A stretch of 64,000 bases of DNA from the NCBI GenBank assembly GCA_963763485.1, contig CAVXOW010000006.1:806001-870000 (forward strand). The letters run 5' to 3'. Every line of letters begins with the position of its first letter. The stretch's first letter is position 1. A program made the position numbers and the translations under genes. The notes under the pieces are model-generated. The model saw nothing but the letters and a program-made list of their open reading frames with translations, did no database searches and was not told the origin of the DNA. Positions 17,748 through 27,342 of the stretch are shown here, piece by piece. Source of the DNA: CAWCKS01 sp963763485. Lineage in GTDB: Bacteria; Pseudomonadota; Alphaproteobacteria; Rhizobiales; Xanthobacteraceae.

Positions 17748-17954
17748 CTAGCATCCACCGATCGAGGGTATGCAGCCGCTCCAGTCCGCCCGCGCGGTAT
17801 TCTGGACCCTCACGGGCGACACGGTGCGGTTCACATACGCTTGCGCAGCTGTAATAAAATTGGACACGACCGGTATCGAATACTGCCCGGCGAGACCAAG
17901 GCAGGACGCGGCGATAGCTGCTGTTAGGACGAAGATTCCAATGCGCTTGCGCAT
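17748..17954 (-). CDS. Small secreted peptide downstream of DUF2092 gene
   Basis: 68 residues starting MRKRIGIFVLTAAIAASCLG, a signal peptide or lipoprotein-like leader, with AAAGGAAA upstream. The C-terminus (NRTVSPVRVQNTARADWSGCIPSIGGC) has two cysteines likely to pair. The same frame opens earlier at an ATG at 18077 that overlaps the DUF2092 stop as ATGA, which would give 109 residues with a basic, non-signal front. Either way it is coupled to or just behind the DUF2092 gene. I have no name for the family. Confidence 0.55.
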   Translation of the reverse strand: MRKRIGIFVLTAAIAASCLGLAGQYSIPVVSNFITAAQAYVNRTVSPVRVQNTARADWSGCIPSIGGC

Positions 17955-18073
17955 GGTTCGGTTTTCCTTTCGTTTGTCATGGCGTTCCTTCATCGAGAGC
18001 CGCTCACGTAGCTCAAGGCAGAACGCATCGATCATCGCGCGCCGGACAAGGATTCCGGCGTGCTTGAACATCG

Positions 18074-18895
18074 TCATTTCGCCATTCCCATCGTCTTCTT
18101 CACCGCGAAGACGGCCGGCACCTCGTTGAAATCAGGCAGATCGGCAGGATCGATCTTTTTGGCATTGGCAACGTCGATCTTGAACGGATCGGCCGCGACT
18201 TCGGCGCCGGCCTTCCACGACCTGACGTCGATGGTGTATTCCGGCGATTCCGGAAGGTCCGTACTCGTGATGACAACTCTGCAGGGATAGGGGCGGTCGC
18301 CCTGGGCGATCCAGATTTGCCAGTCTGCGTTGTCGGACCGGGCCGCAATGTGATTGCATTCCTGGCCGCGGATCACGCCACTGCCCAAATCCTTGACATC
18401 GGTCACATTGCTCATCAGCAGAGCGTGCGGATCCGACATCAGCAGCGTTGCAGCAGGCATCGGCTTCTCGAATTTCTTGCGCAACGCGTCGATCAGCTTG
18501 TCGACGGTACCGGCGGGTTCATCGGCCTGAACATAGGCGTTGGCGTTCTTGCCGAGCAGCGTCACCGTCTTGCCGTCGTAGGTCATCTCGACATTGGCGA
18601 ACCCGCCGGTCCGCGTCATGTGGACCTTGTCCGGCCGGTTGAGCGTCACCGTCCCGGAGCTGGCAAGCCCGAGCTTCTGCTTGTCGGTGCTCACGACCTC
18701 GAGATTCGAGTCGTAGTCGAAGGAGATCGCCTTCTGCGCCGCCATATAGTCCGTCATGGCCTTGAACAATGTCTTGGCCTGTGCTTCGTCCGCTCGAGCC
18801 GCAGTAAGGCTGGCCGATCCAGCGAGGATCGCGAAGACAGAAGCGGCAACCGCACTCGCCGCGATTCCGGTACGCTTACGTTTAATATTTCGCAT
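18074..18895 (-). CDS. DUF2092 periplasmic protein (LolA-like fold)
   Basis: 273 residues. The ATG at 18895 has GGAGG six bases upstream. The signal peptide (AASAVAASVFAILAGSASLTAARA) is followed by a DUF2092 domain with the family pattern AMTDYMAAQKAISFDYDSNLEVV, SSGTVTLNRPDKVHMTRTGGFANVEMTYDGKTVTLLGKNANAYVQ and a C-terminal block with one conserved-looking Cys (GQECNHIAARSDNADWQIWIAQGDRPYPCRVVIT). The fold is related to LolA/LolB-type lipid-binding beta sheets (known for the family), so binding of a hydrophobic ligand in the periplasm is plausible. Its stop overlaps a possible start of the next small gene. Confidence 0.8.
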   Translation of the reverse strand: MRNIKRKRTGIAASAVAASVFAILAGSASLTAARADEAQAKTLFKAMTDYMAAQKAISFDYDSNLEVVSTDKQKLGLASSGTVTLNRPDKVHMTRTGGFANVEMTYDGKTVTLLGKNANAYVQADEPAGTVDKLIDALRKKFEKPMPAATLLMSDPHALLMSNVTDVKDLGSGVIRGQECNHIAARSDNADWQIWIAQGDRPYPCRVVITSTDLPESPEYTIDVRSWKAGAEVAADPFKIDVANAKKIDPADLPDFNEVPAVFAVKKTMGMAK

Positions 18896-19185
18896 GTCGT
18901 TCCTCCGAACGGTTTGGCCCACGCAGAAACATCATGAGCATCGATTGCCTCTCAGCTTTCTGGTGCAGCATAAGTTCTGTCGCGAACCGAAGCCCTCAGG
19001 GATTTGCCTGAAAGCGCCTCGGGTGTTTGCCCTGTTCTCCGAGAACGATGTGGCAGCTGCTTGCGCCGAGACTCTTGCGCCAAGAAATATTGGCGACCTC
19101 TTCAGCGTCGTAATCGCCTGGCCATGCGCTGCGCCTAGAACAGGCAGAATTTTCCGGCACGCAATGAGCGAATTACGGTTATCGC

Positions 19186-20508
19186 TTAAGCGACTGGGAC
19201 AATCGGCTGGCTCTTCGCAAGGATGGTGCGGCGCTCATGCACCAGGTCCTCGAGCCGATGCGCCACAACGTTCAATGTGGCGGCATCGACCGCGCTTTCG
19301 TCGCCACTCTGCGCTTTGATACGCTGTGTCTTGAGGACGCTGTCGATCTCTTCCTCGATGACGGAAAGCTCGCTCTCCGCGCCGGCGGTCCGGATCCGGC
19401 GCGCCAGCGCATATAACGAATCGAGTGGCCCTTCAATGGTTTCGGGATTTCCGATTCCCAGAAATTTCCAGGCCGCCGCCAGAACGCTCGCAATGCCGCC
19501 CAGGACCATCGGCCCCAGATAAATCCAGTTGCTGTATTGATCGATGAAGCTCTGTCGGGTGCCGTCGTAAAACGACGCGGCTCCGGGGTGAACGGGAAGG
19601 TACGCATCCGCGTCAGTGCTGGGCGCGGTCATTTGCGCGAGGATCGGCTGCTCGCTCAGGAGGTCTCTGCGCACGGCCATGATCGTCTGGGTGAACTCGG
19701 CCATCAAATTGGAGCTGAGCTCCTTTTTCGCGACCAGGTATAGTGAAGTTCGCAGAGTCGTCAGGTCATCGTCCGGGACCGGCGGAGCTCCACGCAGCGT
19801 TCCTTTTGGCACATCGAAACTCTCATAAGCCCGATCGGCTTCGGCAATTGTCGCAGCGGAATCGATTGGTATCAGCACGGGCACTGCTTTCGGTCCATCG
19901 TGAAAGAAGTCCCGGACCTGCGACAGGTATTTTTGGATCAGGGGCAGGACGACAAGGATCGCGCTGACCTCCTTGGTTTGAATCGCGCGCCGGGCATCCG
20001 ATGGAGCGATGTTCCTGAACATCTTCGTGCGGTCGAAGCCGTATTCCTTGCTTAACACATCGACAATTCTGGTATTCGCGTCTCCTCCTATGACGCCCAC
20101 AATGCGGCCCTTCAACTTGTCCATCCTGTCGATCGTCGAACCCGGCGGCGCCATGACCAGCGCGACTACATAGCTGACAACGACCACTGCTTGCGCCCGC
20201 GACAGGTCGCCGACATCACCGCGAACAACTGCAAGATCGACATTGCCCGCCGCGAACGCCTTGGCGGCTTCCAGTGCTGTCCCGGTGTCAACAACTTTGA
20301 GCCGCACCGGCGCATCTATCGAAACAAGTCGGCTCGCAACCGCTGACATTGCTTTGGCAGCCTCACCGTCGATTGAGCCGACGGCCACAGAGAGGGTTAC
20401 CGGACGAGTAACGTACCGATAGCCCCAGAGACCGGCGCCCGTCACAAGGATGATGATGCCAACAAGCGACACCATGCGAAGCCAGAGTGGCAACCTGATC
20501 GAAACCAT
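19186..20508 (-). CDS. Membrane-anchored TAXI-family TRAP-type solute-binding protein
   Basis: 440 residues. An N-terminal TM helix (MVSLVGIIILVTGAGLWGYRYV) anchors a TAXI binding domain (SVAVGSIDGEAAKAM ... VRGDVGDLSRAQAVVVVSYV ... GRIVGVIGGDANTRIVDVLSKEYG). A second TM (IYLGPMVLGGIASVLAAAWKFLG, about 320-345) is followed by a helical cytoplasmic tail of about 90 residues. Ordinary TAXI receptors lack this second TM and tail. GGAG lies one base from the ATG at 20514 and seven from the one at 20508, so 20508 is preferred. No TRAP membrane subunits are nearby, so it may act as a sensor rather than a transporter subunit (inference). Confidence 0.8.
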   Translation of the reverse strand: MVSIRLPLWLRMVSLVGIIILVTGAGLWGYRYVTRPVTLSVAVGSIDGEAAKAMSAVASRLVSIDAPVRLKVVDTGTALEAAKAFAAGNVDLAVVRGDVGDLSRAQAVVVVSYVVALVMAPPGSTIDRMDKLKGRIVGVIGGDANTRIVDVLSKEYGFDRTKMFRNIAPSDARRAIQTKEVSAILVVLPLIQKYLSQVRDFFHDGPKAVPVLIPIDSAATIAEADRAYESFDVPKGTLRGAPPVPDDDLTTLRTSLYLVAKKELSSNLMAEFTQTIMAVRRDLLSEQPILAQMTAPSTDADAYLPVHPGAASFYDGTRQSFIDQYSNWIYLGPMVLGGIASVLAAAWKFLGIGNPETIEGPLDSLYALARRIRTAGAESELSVIEEEIDSVLKTQRIKAQSGDESAVDAATLNVVAHRLEDLVHERRTILAKSQPIVPVA

Positions 20509-20910
20509 GCGCATGCTCCGGCATCGCAGATCTGTTGCACCGTCGGCCTCCCTCTGCTGTGAACGTCGGATTGCACGACGATGATTGCCGATGGCTTATG
20601 GCGGCGACGCTCAACACGCTACAGCGAGTTCGGGCGCCCTGACCTCAGTGCAAACCCTGCCGGGCTTCCGGGAATGCCTGATGGTGCCGCATCACAACTG
20701 CCGCGATGGTGCGAGCCACTCGAATAGTCTTCGATGGCGAAGAGCGTCAGTCGCGGGCATCGAATTGCCCGGCGCGGGCATGACAACGCATTCCTGATTT
20801 GAGGGAATGCCTCTGGAATGTTCAGGCAACGCCCGGAGGGTTTTGCCGCTGCACCAACCTACGCTGTCGGGACGGAGCACAAGCGCCGAATTGAATAGAG
20901 GAGGCTCGAA
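20509..20910. other. Divergent intergenic region
   Basis: About 400 bases between the TAXI gene (leftward) and the small secreted gene at 20911 (rightward). No gene seen; it should hold two promoters. The segment at 20800-20845 is rich in short inverted G/C runs around GGGTTTTGCC, but I could not fold it into a convincing terminator. Confidence 0.35.
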
Positions 20911-21156
20911 ATGAAGCTCTCGATCGCATTATCGGCTCTGTTAGTCACCGGGGTCATGGCGGCAAGCACTGAAAAGGCGGGTGCCGTGGTCTACTGCCAG
21001 TACGTCGATTATCCTGCCAGTTGCGTCGCCAGGCCCGGCGTTGTGTTGGGTGTACGTCCGGTCGCGCGTGCAGCGACCGTTGGAGTGGCTGCGGCGGCGC
21101 GCCCCGGCACGCCCATGAATCGCGGTGGTCCGGTGAACCGCGCCGGCCGGCGCTGA
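20911..21156 (+). CDS. Small secreted Ala/Arg/Pro-rich protein
   Basis: 81 residues with a signal peptide (LSIALSALLVTGVMAASTEKAGA) and a short mature part bearing two cysteines (CQYVDYPASC) and a basic Gly/Pro-rich tail (RPGTPMNRGGPVNRAGRR). GAGGAGG lies about 10 bases before the ATG, a strong ribosome site. It resembles short secreted proteins that occur in many copies in Bradyrhizobium. Function unknown. It points toward the autotransporter gene, which runs the opposite way; the two stops are about 45 bases apart. Confidence 0.65.
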   Translation: MKLSIALSALLVTGVMAASTEKAGAVVYCQYVDYPASCVARPGVVLGVRPVARAATVGVAAAARPGTPMNRGGPVNRAGRR

Positions 21157-21202
21157 GAACCGGGTCTCTTCTGGCTGTCCGTCGGTTCAGCCGCGGTAAT
21201 TT

Positions 21203-24200
21203 TCACCACGTATATCGCACGCCGGCGGCTCCGCGGATGCCGTCGCGCCTCTCGCGGTCGTTGTCGCTGACGGCGAACTGGTAGTCGGCATTGGCGTAGA
21301 GGCTGAGATTGGTGTTCATCCGCACGCTGAGCCCACCGCCCAGTTGCAGGCGCGAGGCCCGCTCCAGCAGCGGCACCAGATCGATACCGGAAAACGTCGT
21401 CGTTGCCTGCGCCCCCCAGTCACGCCACAGATTGGCGCGCACATAAGGCTGCCACACCTGCCCGCTGTCGCCGACGATGGTCCAGCGGCCGCGCAGGCCG
21501 ATCCGCCCGCTCGCGCCTGACGTGGTGCCGAGCGCGACGTCGCCCAGGCCGTCGTTGGCGTCGTCGAACGACACATGCTGCCAGATGATCTGCGCCTGCG
21601 GCTCCAGCACGAAGCCCGGTCCGAACATCGACAGCGGGATCGGATAGCCCGCCTCGAGCGACGAGACGAAGCCGAGGCCGGTGGTCCCAAGCCTGGCGAA
21701 TTGAGTGGACGCTGTGCCTTCATAGCGCGTCACCTGCGCCACTGCGTCGAGATACCAGTCGGTTGGGCCGCGATGCGTCCAATAAGCCGCGGCCGACCAG
21801 GCATCGAGATTGAGACTGCCGGTCTTGCGCAGCACGTAGGCGGTCGCTGCCTCGTTGGTGACGAGACCGTTCACGCCGACGTCGGCATTGGCGTAGGCGA
21901 AGTAGATGCCGGCGGTGTCGCGGTGACCCTGAAGCCATTCGCCGCGCCACAGATCGATACCGCTCTGAAAGCCGAGCAACTGGCCGGAGGCGCGCGGATC
22001 GGCGAAGGCCCTGTAACGGTTGTCGATCTGCTGGCCGAGGAACTCGGCCCCAGGCCGAGGGCCCCCAGCCGACAGATGGGCAATCGGGCAGCGCCTTCAC
22101 CGGCGCCTTGGTCACGATCGTGTTCCGCATGTCGCCGTCAGACCGGCAAGGCGTAGCCGTATTCGCGACCAGCGAAGTATCGCCGATGCGATCATCCAGG
22201 GTGCCGAGCGTCGTCATCCCCAATTGCCGGGCAATCGGTTGAACCACGCCGTAGGTCGCGATCTCCGGCCCGATGATCGGATAGACGCCCGGCGGCAGCG
22301 TTTGCGGCGGCGGCTCAGGCGGCAGGATCGGTGGCATGATCGGCGGCTCCGGCGGTATTGGTCCGACGATGAAACTCGAGCGCAGGAACCAGTCGCTGGG
22401 ATTGCTGCCGCCGACGCCACCATGGAAGAGATCATAGTCAAAGGCGCCGCCGCGCGCCTCCACGCCAGTAGCGAGCGCGAATGCATCGGGCGCCGAACGG
22501 CTAAGATCGAGCACCTGCACCACCAGGATGCCGTTGCCGACGGTCAGCGCGCCTGCGCCGCCGGCGTTGCGGATTGTCATCTTCGTTGCGCCGCCGGCAC
22601 CGACGGAGGTGCCATCTACCACCAGCACGTCGGAGCGAGAAGCCGGGCCTCCCTCGTTCAGCACGGTGTCGAGCAGAAGGCGACCACCGCTCGCGAAGAA
22701 TGTACCTCCACCGGTCGTTCCGGGCGTATGACCGCCGGAAATCAGCAACACGTCGCCAGGTACCGGATTGGCCTGCAGGTCGATGGTGCCGGTATTGGTG
22801 AACGTGGTCGCACCGAGTATATGGCCCTGCACCGGACCGCCGAGCGCCATGGTGTTGAAGGTCAGACCCAGCGGCAGATATTGGCCCGTGCTGTCGAGAG
22901 TTGTTGCCCCGGGGGCTCCGAGTAACGCCAGCGTGCCGTTGTTGACGAACGTGCTGCCGGGACCACCCAGATCCGACACCGCAACGCGCAGCGTATCGCG
23001 GATGCCGTCGCCGTTGGTGTCCGCGAAGTGCCGCAGGTCGAACAGGCTGTTGTTGGTGACTGCGCTGGTACCGGCGAGCTGGACAAAGCCGGTGATGGTG
23101 CCGTTGTTGATGATATTTGGATCACCAGCAACCGCGCGGTCGGACAGTGCGCCGATGCTGCCACCATTGGTAAGCGTTGCCGTGCCGCCGGTCGAACTCA
23201 GGAAAATGCCGGTTGCCTGCAAACCGTAGATGGGGCCGACGCTGGCAAGGTCAGCCTGCCAGCCTCCCATCACCGAACCGCCCGACGCGATGTTGACTGC
23301 AACGCCGCCAGTGCCGCTGGTCGCGCTGATGCCGGTGCCGAACTGTCCTGTCGCTGACACGTTGGTGGCATTGACCTGTACCGGGCCGGTCGTCGAGGCC
23401 CGCACCACGGCGCCTTGATGTATCGTGGTGGTGTCGGTGAGGAGCCCGTTCTTTTGAGCCAGTATCGTCCCACTATCGGCGAGGATGCCGACCGCGTTGG
23501 AGCCGTTCGTCGTGTTGATCGGCCCGGATGCATTCACTGTTATGCTGCCGCTGGCCGAAAGGGCCATGATGCCGGCGCCGCCCCCGCCCTGGGTCGTGAT
23601 GCCCGGTCCGGTATAGGTCACCGTGCTCGGCGCATCGACGTAGCTGATGGTTCGGATGCCGACAGGATTGTTGAAAATATTGGGATCCGGTGTCGCGGTC
23701 CCGAAGCTCATGATTTGCGACGCCACGGTCGCAACTAGTGATCGACCATTCGCCGCAGTCGCCGAGTCCAGTTGGGCGGAGATCGCCGCCTTCACAGGCA
23801 AGGTTGGGGAATCCACCCCGGGGTTATCCGAGCCGTTGACGGTGATGACCGTGCCGGGACTGGTGGTGACCGAAGCTGACCCGTCGCCCTCGACCCACAC
23901 GACGATGCCACGGGGCGTGTTGCCGAACACGTTGATCGTGCCGCTATTGTATGTCACCGACGCATTGCCGGCCCCATTCACGCCAGATGGGAACGAGTCA
24001 CCGGAATGAGCGATCAAGCCGTAAAAGCCCGCTCCGCCCACACCCGGGGTACCCGTGATATTCCCGGAAGCAACGATTGTGGCGTTGCCTATCCCGCGGT
24101 TATCCGCCTGGATGCCGGTCGCTTCCGTTCCGCTAGAGGTTAAGCCCGTGCCGCTCCAGGTGACGCTCGCCACATGAGGGAATCCCGTCTGGTTCGGCAT

Positions 24201-24782
24201 CGCGAACGCGACGATCGCATCCTCACTTGCCGTGCCGGCCACATTGATTGTGGTGTTCGTTGCCGTAATGATGGCGTCGCCGCTGGACTGTATTCGCAGT
24301 CCTGTGTTGTTGTTGCTGAGAGGATTGGCTGCATTGTTGATCGTAACACCATCCGCAGTGATGGTGATGTTCGCACTGCCCGAAGTCACGCCCGTGGAAT
24401 TAGCGGCGTTGACGGCGTTGCCCCCGAAGCCGGGTGCGCCAGCGGGGATGGTGACAATGACACCCGACTGAAGCGTGAGGTTGATGGGCGCGCCGCCAGA
24501 GCCGTTTTGGGTATCGTAGCCGATGCCGGTGGCATAGGGGTTGCCGGCTGAGGTGCAGGCAACGCTGCCGCCGACGAGTGCTCCGCATTCGTTCAGCGCC
24601 AAAGTCGGCGACAGCCCCGCGTCGAACGCGGCCGCGGTTACAACAAGGCCGAAGGAGACTCTCGTCAGAGGGCGAGAGCGCAGCAAATGAAATCGATGCC
24701 AACCGTTCGCCGGCCCGGACCGTCTGATTCCGGATTGATCTGAACATGCGTCAAGACTGGCGCGCTGCGGCCCCGATTGCAT
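21203..24782 (-). CDS. Large autotransporter adhesin-like protein, single frameshift
   Basis: Two frames together make one type V autotransporter of about 1190 residues. The upstream frame (24782 down to about 22040) has a signal-like start (VSFGLVVTAAAFDAGLSPTLA), a Gly/Asn/Thr/Ser-rich beta-helix passenger with many NGG/TNTGT-type repeats, and a Pro-rich linker. The downstream frame (from about 22040 to 21203) is the C-terminal beta-barrel: FADPRASGQLLGFQSGIDLWRG, a family hallmark, down to the terminal Trp of GVRYTW, the expected aromatic end for outer-membrane assembly. Both frames are complete apart from the join near 22039, and the total length (3580) is one base over a multiple of three, consistent with a single insertion. 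The exact start is unsure: no good ribosome site is seen at 24782. Export: Sec, then outer membrane. Confidence 0.8.
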
Positions 24783-25333
24783 GTGGCCCCCAAAGTTTGC
24801 CCTTTGTCTCTGATGCCTCTGTTTGGTGTTCCCCTGCCGATTTCCCGCTGCGCGTGCATTTCGCGGCTGAATCGCGACTTTCTTGTGTCAGGATTTTCGG
24901 TGCAGCAAGAAGCCGTCGCCGCGTGTTGTGCAGGACACACTCGCGTCAGCGCTGCTGACGCGACGGCGAGTTCCAAATTGCGGACCGACGCCTTGCCCGA
25001 TGCGACTTCGCGCGTGCGCCCGAAGTCCAGAAGGCTGCAGTTGCGCGCGAGCACCGAGCGCAATGTCCGCGTAGTGGGCATAGAGTGCGGACGCGCGTCT
25101 CATCATCGCCGCCCCGGTATCACGATGTCGAAGGCATGCTCCGTGCCGGTGCCCGATGGGAACAGCAGTCACGACCTGTTGTCGCATCACGACTGCTGCG
25201 GTGCATGGATCCCCGCGTCCGCGTGGACGACAACGAGAGACACATCACGTCTTTGCAAAATCCCGCAAAATCGGGCGAATACCAACGCATGATCAGCGAC
25301 TTGCGCGTCACCGGTGGTCGCACACAGAGCGCC
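24783..25333. other. Intergenic region with hairpin and a dispersed-repeat-like segment
   Basis: About 550 bases without a supported gene between two minus-strand genes. It contains the perfect hairpin at 24941-24963 and, around 25195-25245, a segment reading GGATCCCCGCGTCCGCGTGG, the type of intergenic repeat common in Bradyrhizobium and related genomes. I recall that family from general knowledge only. Confidence 0.45.
24941..24963. repeat. Perfect 9-bp stem hairpin
   Basis: TCGCGTCAG, five-base loop CGCTG, then CTGACGCGA: a perfect 9-bp stem. No T-run follows on either strand, so it is not a textbook terminator. It lies about 160 bases upstream of the autotransporter start. Confidence 0.7.
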
Positions 25334-27046
25334 TCAAAATCCCTTGATGTATCCGGCGTCCATCAGCATGCGATTGAACCGCCGCGCCTCGGCGCCCTTG
25401 CCGCAATCGTAGAACACGCCGTTGCAGCGGAGCATGATGGCCTTCTGCTCGGCGAACGACGGATCGAGCGGCAGACCGGCCGCCTCCTGCACGATGAGCG
25501 GCAGATAGGGGCCGTCGATCTTGTCCATCACGACCGGGCTCTCAACCGGTCTGAAGTTGACGGCGTCGATTGCGTAATAGGTCGCGTAGTAGCGCGGATC
25601 GTAGGAGCTCATGCGCTTTTCGATCTGCGCGTCGGTCAGGCTGGGCTCGATGATGTAGGAGGTGAAATCCGGCTGGTGGTCGCCGTAGCGCACGATCAGG
25701 AACGCCTCGTCCGGGAAGCGCTTCTTCAGCTGCGCCAGGAAATCGCGGTAGTTTTGCGCGCTCAGGGCCTGGCGCCGCAAATATTCGTCGACATACTTCG
25801 GATTGCCGAGATCGGCCCACGACGTCATCAGATCCGGCCGGTAGCGATAGTCCCACGGAAAATGGTTCGCCGCGAGGTAGACATACATGAAGGCCGGCTG
25901 CGTCTTGGGCTCGCCGGCGAACATCTGCAACGCCTTGTCGTAGAAGAAGCTGTCGGGCTCGATGTCCTTCGCGCCGAGCGCGCGCTCGTCATAGAAATCC
26001 TCGATGCCGCTCGTGGTCTGAAAGTCGCGCTCGCCGATGAACGAGCCGCTCGCCGGATAGAGCGAGACGGTGTGATAGCCGCAGCGGCGAAGCGCCAGTG
26101 GCAGGCCGCGTTCGACATGGCCCGCCGCAAGGCGCGTGATGAAATACGAGAAGCGGCCGAACGAGCGCGACGACAGCCCGTCAAGCACATTGTACTCGGT
26201 GTACCAGCTCGGCCCGCCATTGCCTTCAACCATGAAGCTGCGCTGCTTGCCGTCGAACGAGCGGAAATGTTCGCCATAGCCGGACGGCACCTTGATGCCG
26301 GGCGCGACGCGGATGTCGAAGCTCAACTCGTCATGCACCAGGATGATGTTCGGTCGCCGCGCGGCCGGATGACAGGCATCCTCAAGCGGCACTTTAAGGT
26401 GGTCCGGCGTCGCGGCGTCAGCGTCGATCACGCCGACGCGCAAGAAGTCCGACACCGCGATTACGCCGGAATTGGCGAATTTCGAGACGTAGCCTTCGTC
26501 GAGCCAGGCGCGCCACGGCTCATCGGGCCAGACCAGCGAGGTGCCGGTGAGCGCGGCGAGCGACGCCAGCGTGCCCGCCAGCGCGACCAGAAATCGGACA
26601 CGAAACGGATCGAGCCGCCAGATCGCGACCGCAAGCGGGCCGCCGATCAGCACGACGCCCAGCACCACCCAGCGCAGCGCCGGGAAAATCGTCAGCAGGA
26701 ACGACACCGTGCCGCGGTCGATGATGAGCAGGTCGACGAAATCGACCGTCATCTGCGCGACGTCGTGCTTCAGCCGCGAGCACAGCACCAGCAGCACGAT
26801 GACGGTCAGCGACAGCGCGCCGGCCATCATCGGACGGCGCAGCACGGTGACGAAGCCGAAGTTGAGAAACGCCCAGCTCAACAGAAACAGCGTCCGCGAC
26901 CAGAGATCGCCTTCGGTGCCGAACATGACGACAAGCGCTGCGACGTGAGGCGCCGCGGCAAGGCCGACCCGCCACCAGCCAAGAACGCGCGCACCCGCCG
27001 CCGCGATTGCGGCACTGCCGGGGACGGGGGTGGGCGACGTCGCCAT
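25334..27046 (-). CDS. Membrane sulfatase-fold transferase (LTA-synthase/phosphoethanolamine-transferase-like)
   Basis: About 570 residues. Four to five N-terminal TM helices (30-160) precede an alkaline-phosphatase-superfamily periplasmic domain. Seen: PNIILVHDELSFD (metal-binding strand), GGPSWYTEYNVLDGLSSRSF, which holds the likely Ser/Thr nucleophile, and RYGDHQPDF, the His/Asp metal motif near the C-terminus. This architecture belongs to enzymes that move phosphoglycerol or phosphoethanolamine onto envelope glycans; in Bradyrhizobium an osmo-periplasmic-glucan or lipopolysaccharide acceptor is plausible, but this is inference. ATG at 27046 is preferred over the upstream start 14 codons earlier; the ribosome site is weak. 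The frame is clean throughout. Confidence 0.82.
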   Translation of the reverse strand: MATSPTPVPGSAAIAAAGARVLGWWRVGLAAAPHVAALVVMFGTEGDLWSRTLFLLSWAFLNFGFVTVLRRPMMAGALSLTVIVLLVLCSRLKHDVAQMTVDFVDLLIIDRGTVSFLLTIFPALRWVVLGVVLIGGPLAVAIWRLDPFRVRFLVALAGTLASLAALTGTSLVWPDEPWRAWLDEGYVSKFANSGVIAVSDFLRVGVIDADAATPDHLKVPLEDACHPAARRPNIILVHDELSFDIRVAPGIKVPSGYGEHFRSFDGKQRSFMVEGNGGPSWYTEYNVLDGLSSRSFGRFSYFITRLAAGHVERGLPLALRRCGYHTVSLYPASGSFIGERDFQTTSGIEDFYDERALGAKDIEPDSFFYDKALQMFAGEPKTQPAFMYVYLAANHFPWDYRYRPDLMTSWADLGNPKYVDEYLRRQALSAQNYRDFLAQLKKRFPDEAFLIVRYGDHQPDFTSYIIEPSLTDAQIEKRMSSYDPRYYATYYAIDAVNFRPVESPVVMDKIDGPYLPLIVQEAAGLPLDPSFAEQKAIMLRCNGVFYDCGKGAEARRFNRMLMDAGYIKGF

Positions 27047-27342
27047 AACCGGACGCAACACGTCCGGTCGGTGATGCCTCCCCCGCAAAATATTGAGGAG
27101 CGGACCGGGCGCACCGGACGGCAGCGCCCGCGTCAGGAGAAAAATGTCATGGAACTGTAATTAACTCATCAAACTTCCGCAACACGGGCGGCGCCGATGC
27201 GCGACCGCGGCGGCCAGCGCCCGGCGCAGGGGCCGATTGCGCCGGCCTGCCCTTCTCGCCGTCGCGCCACCGGCCTATCGTGATGGCAAAGGTGCTCGAG
27301 ACGCCTTCAGAATGAACGCGACATGAACAGGGAGAACACGCC

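Noticed and set aside
24777..25292. 171-codon plus-strand frame upstream of the autotransporter
   Set aside because: Composition is patchy and it runs through the hairpin and repeat-like segment; looks like non-coding sequence open by chance.
25085..27160. 691-codon plus-strand frame
   Set aside because: Antisense to the sulfatase-fold gene, composed mostly of Arg/Asp/His; no recognisable motif.
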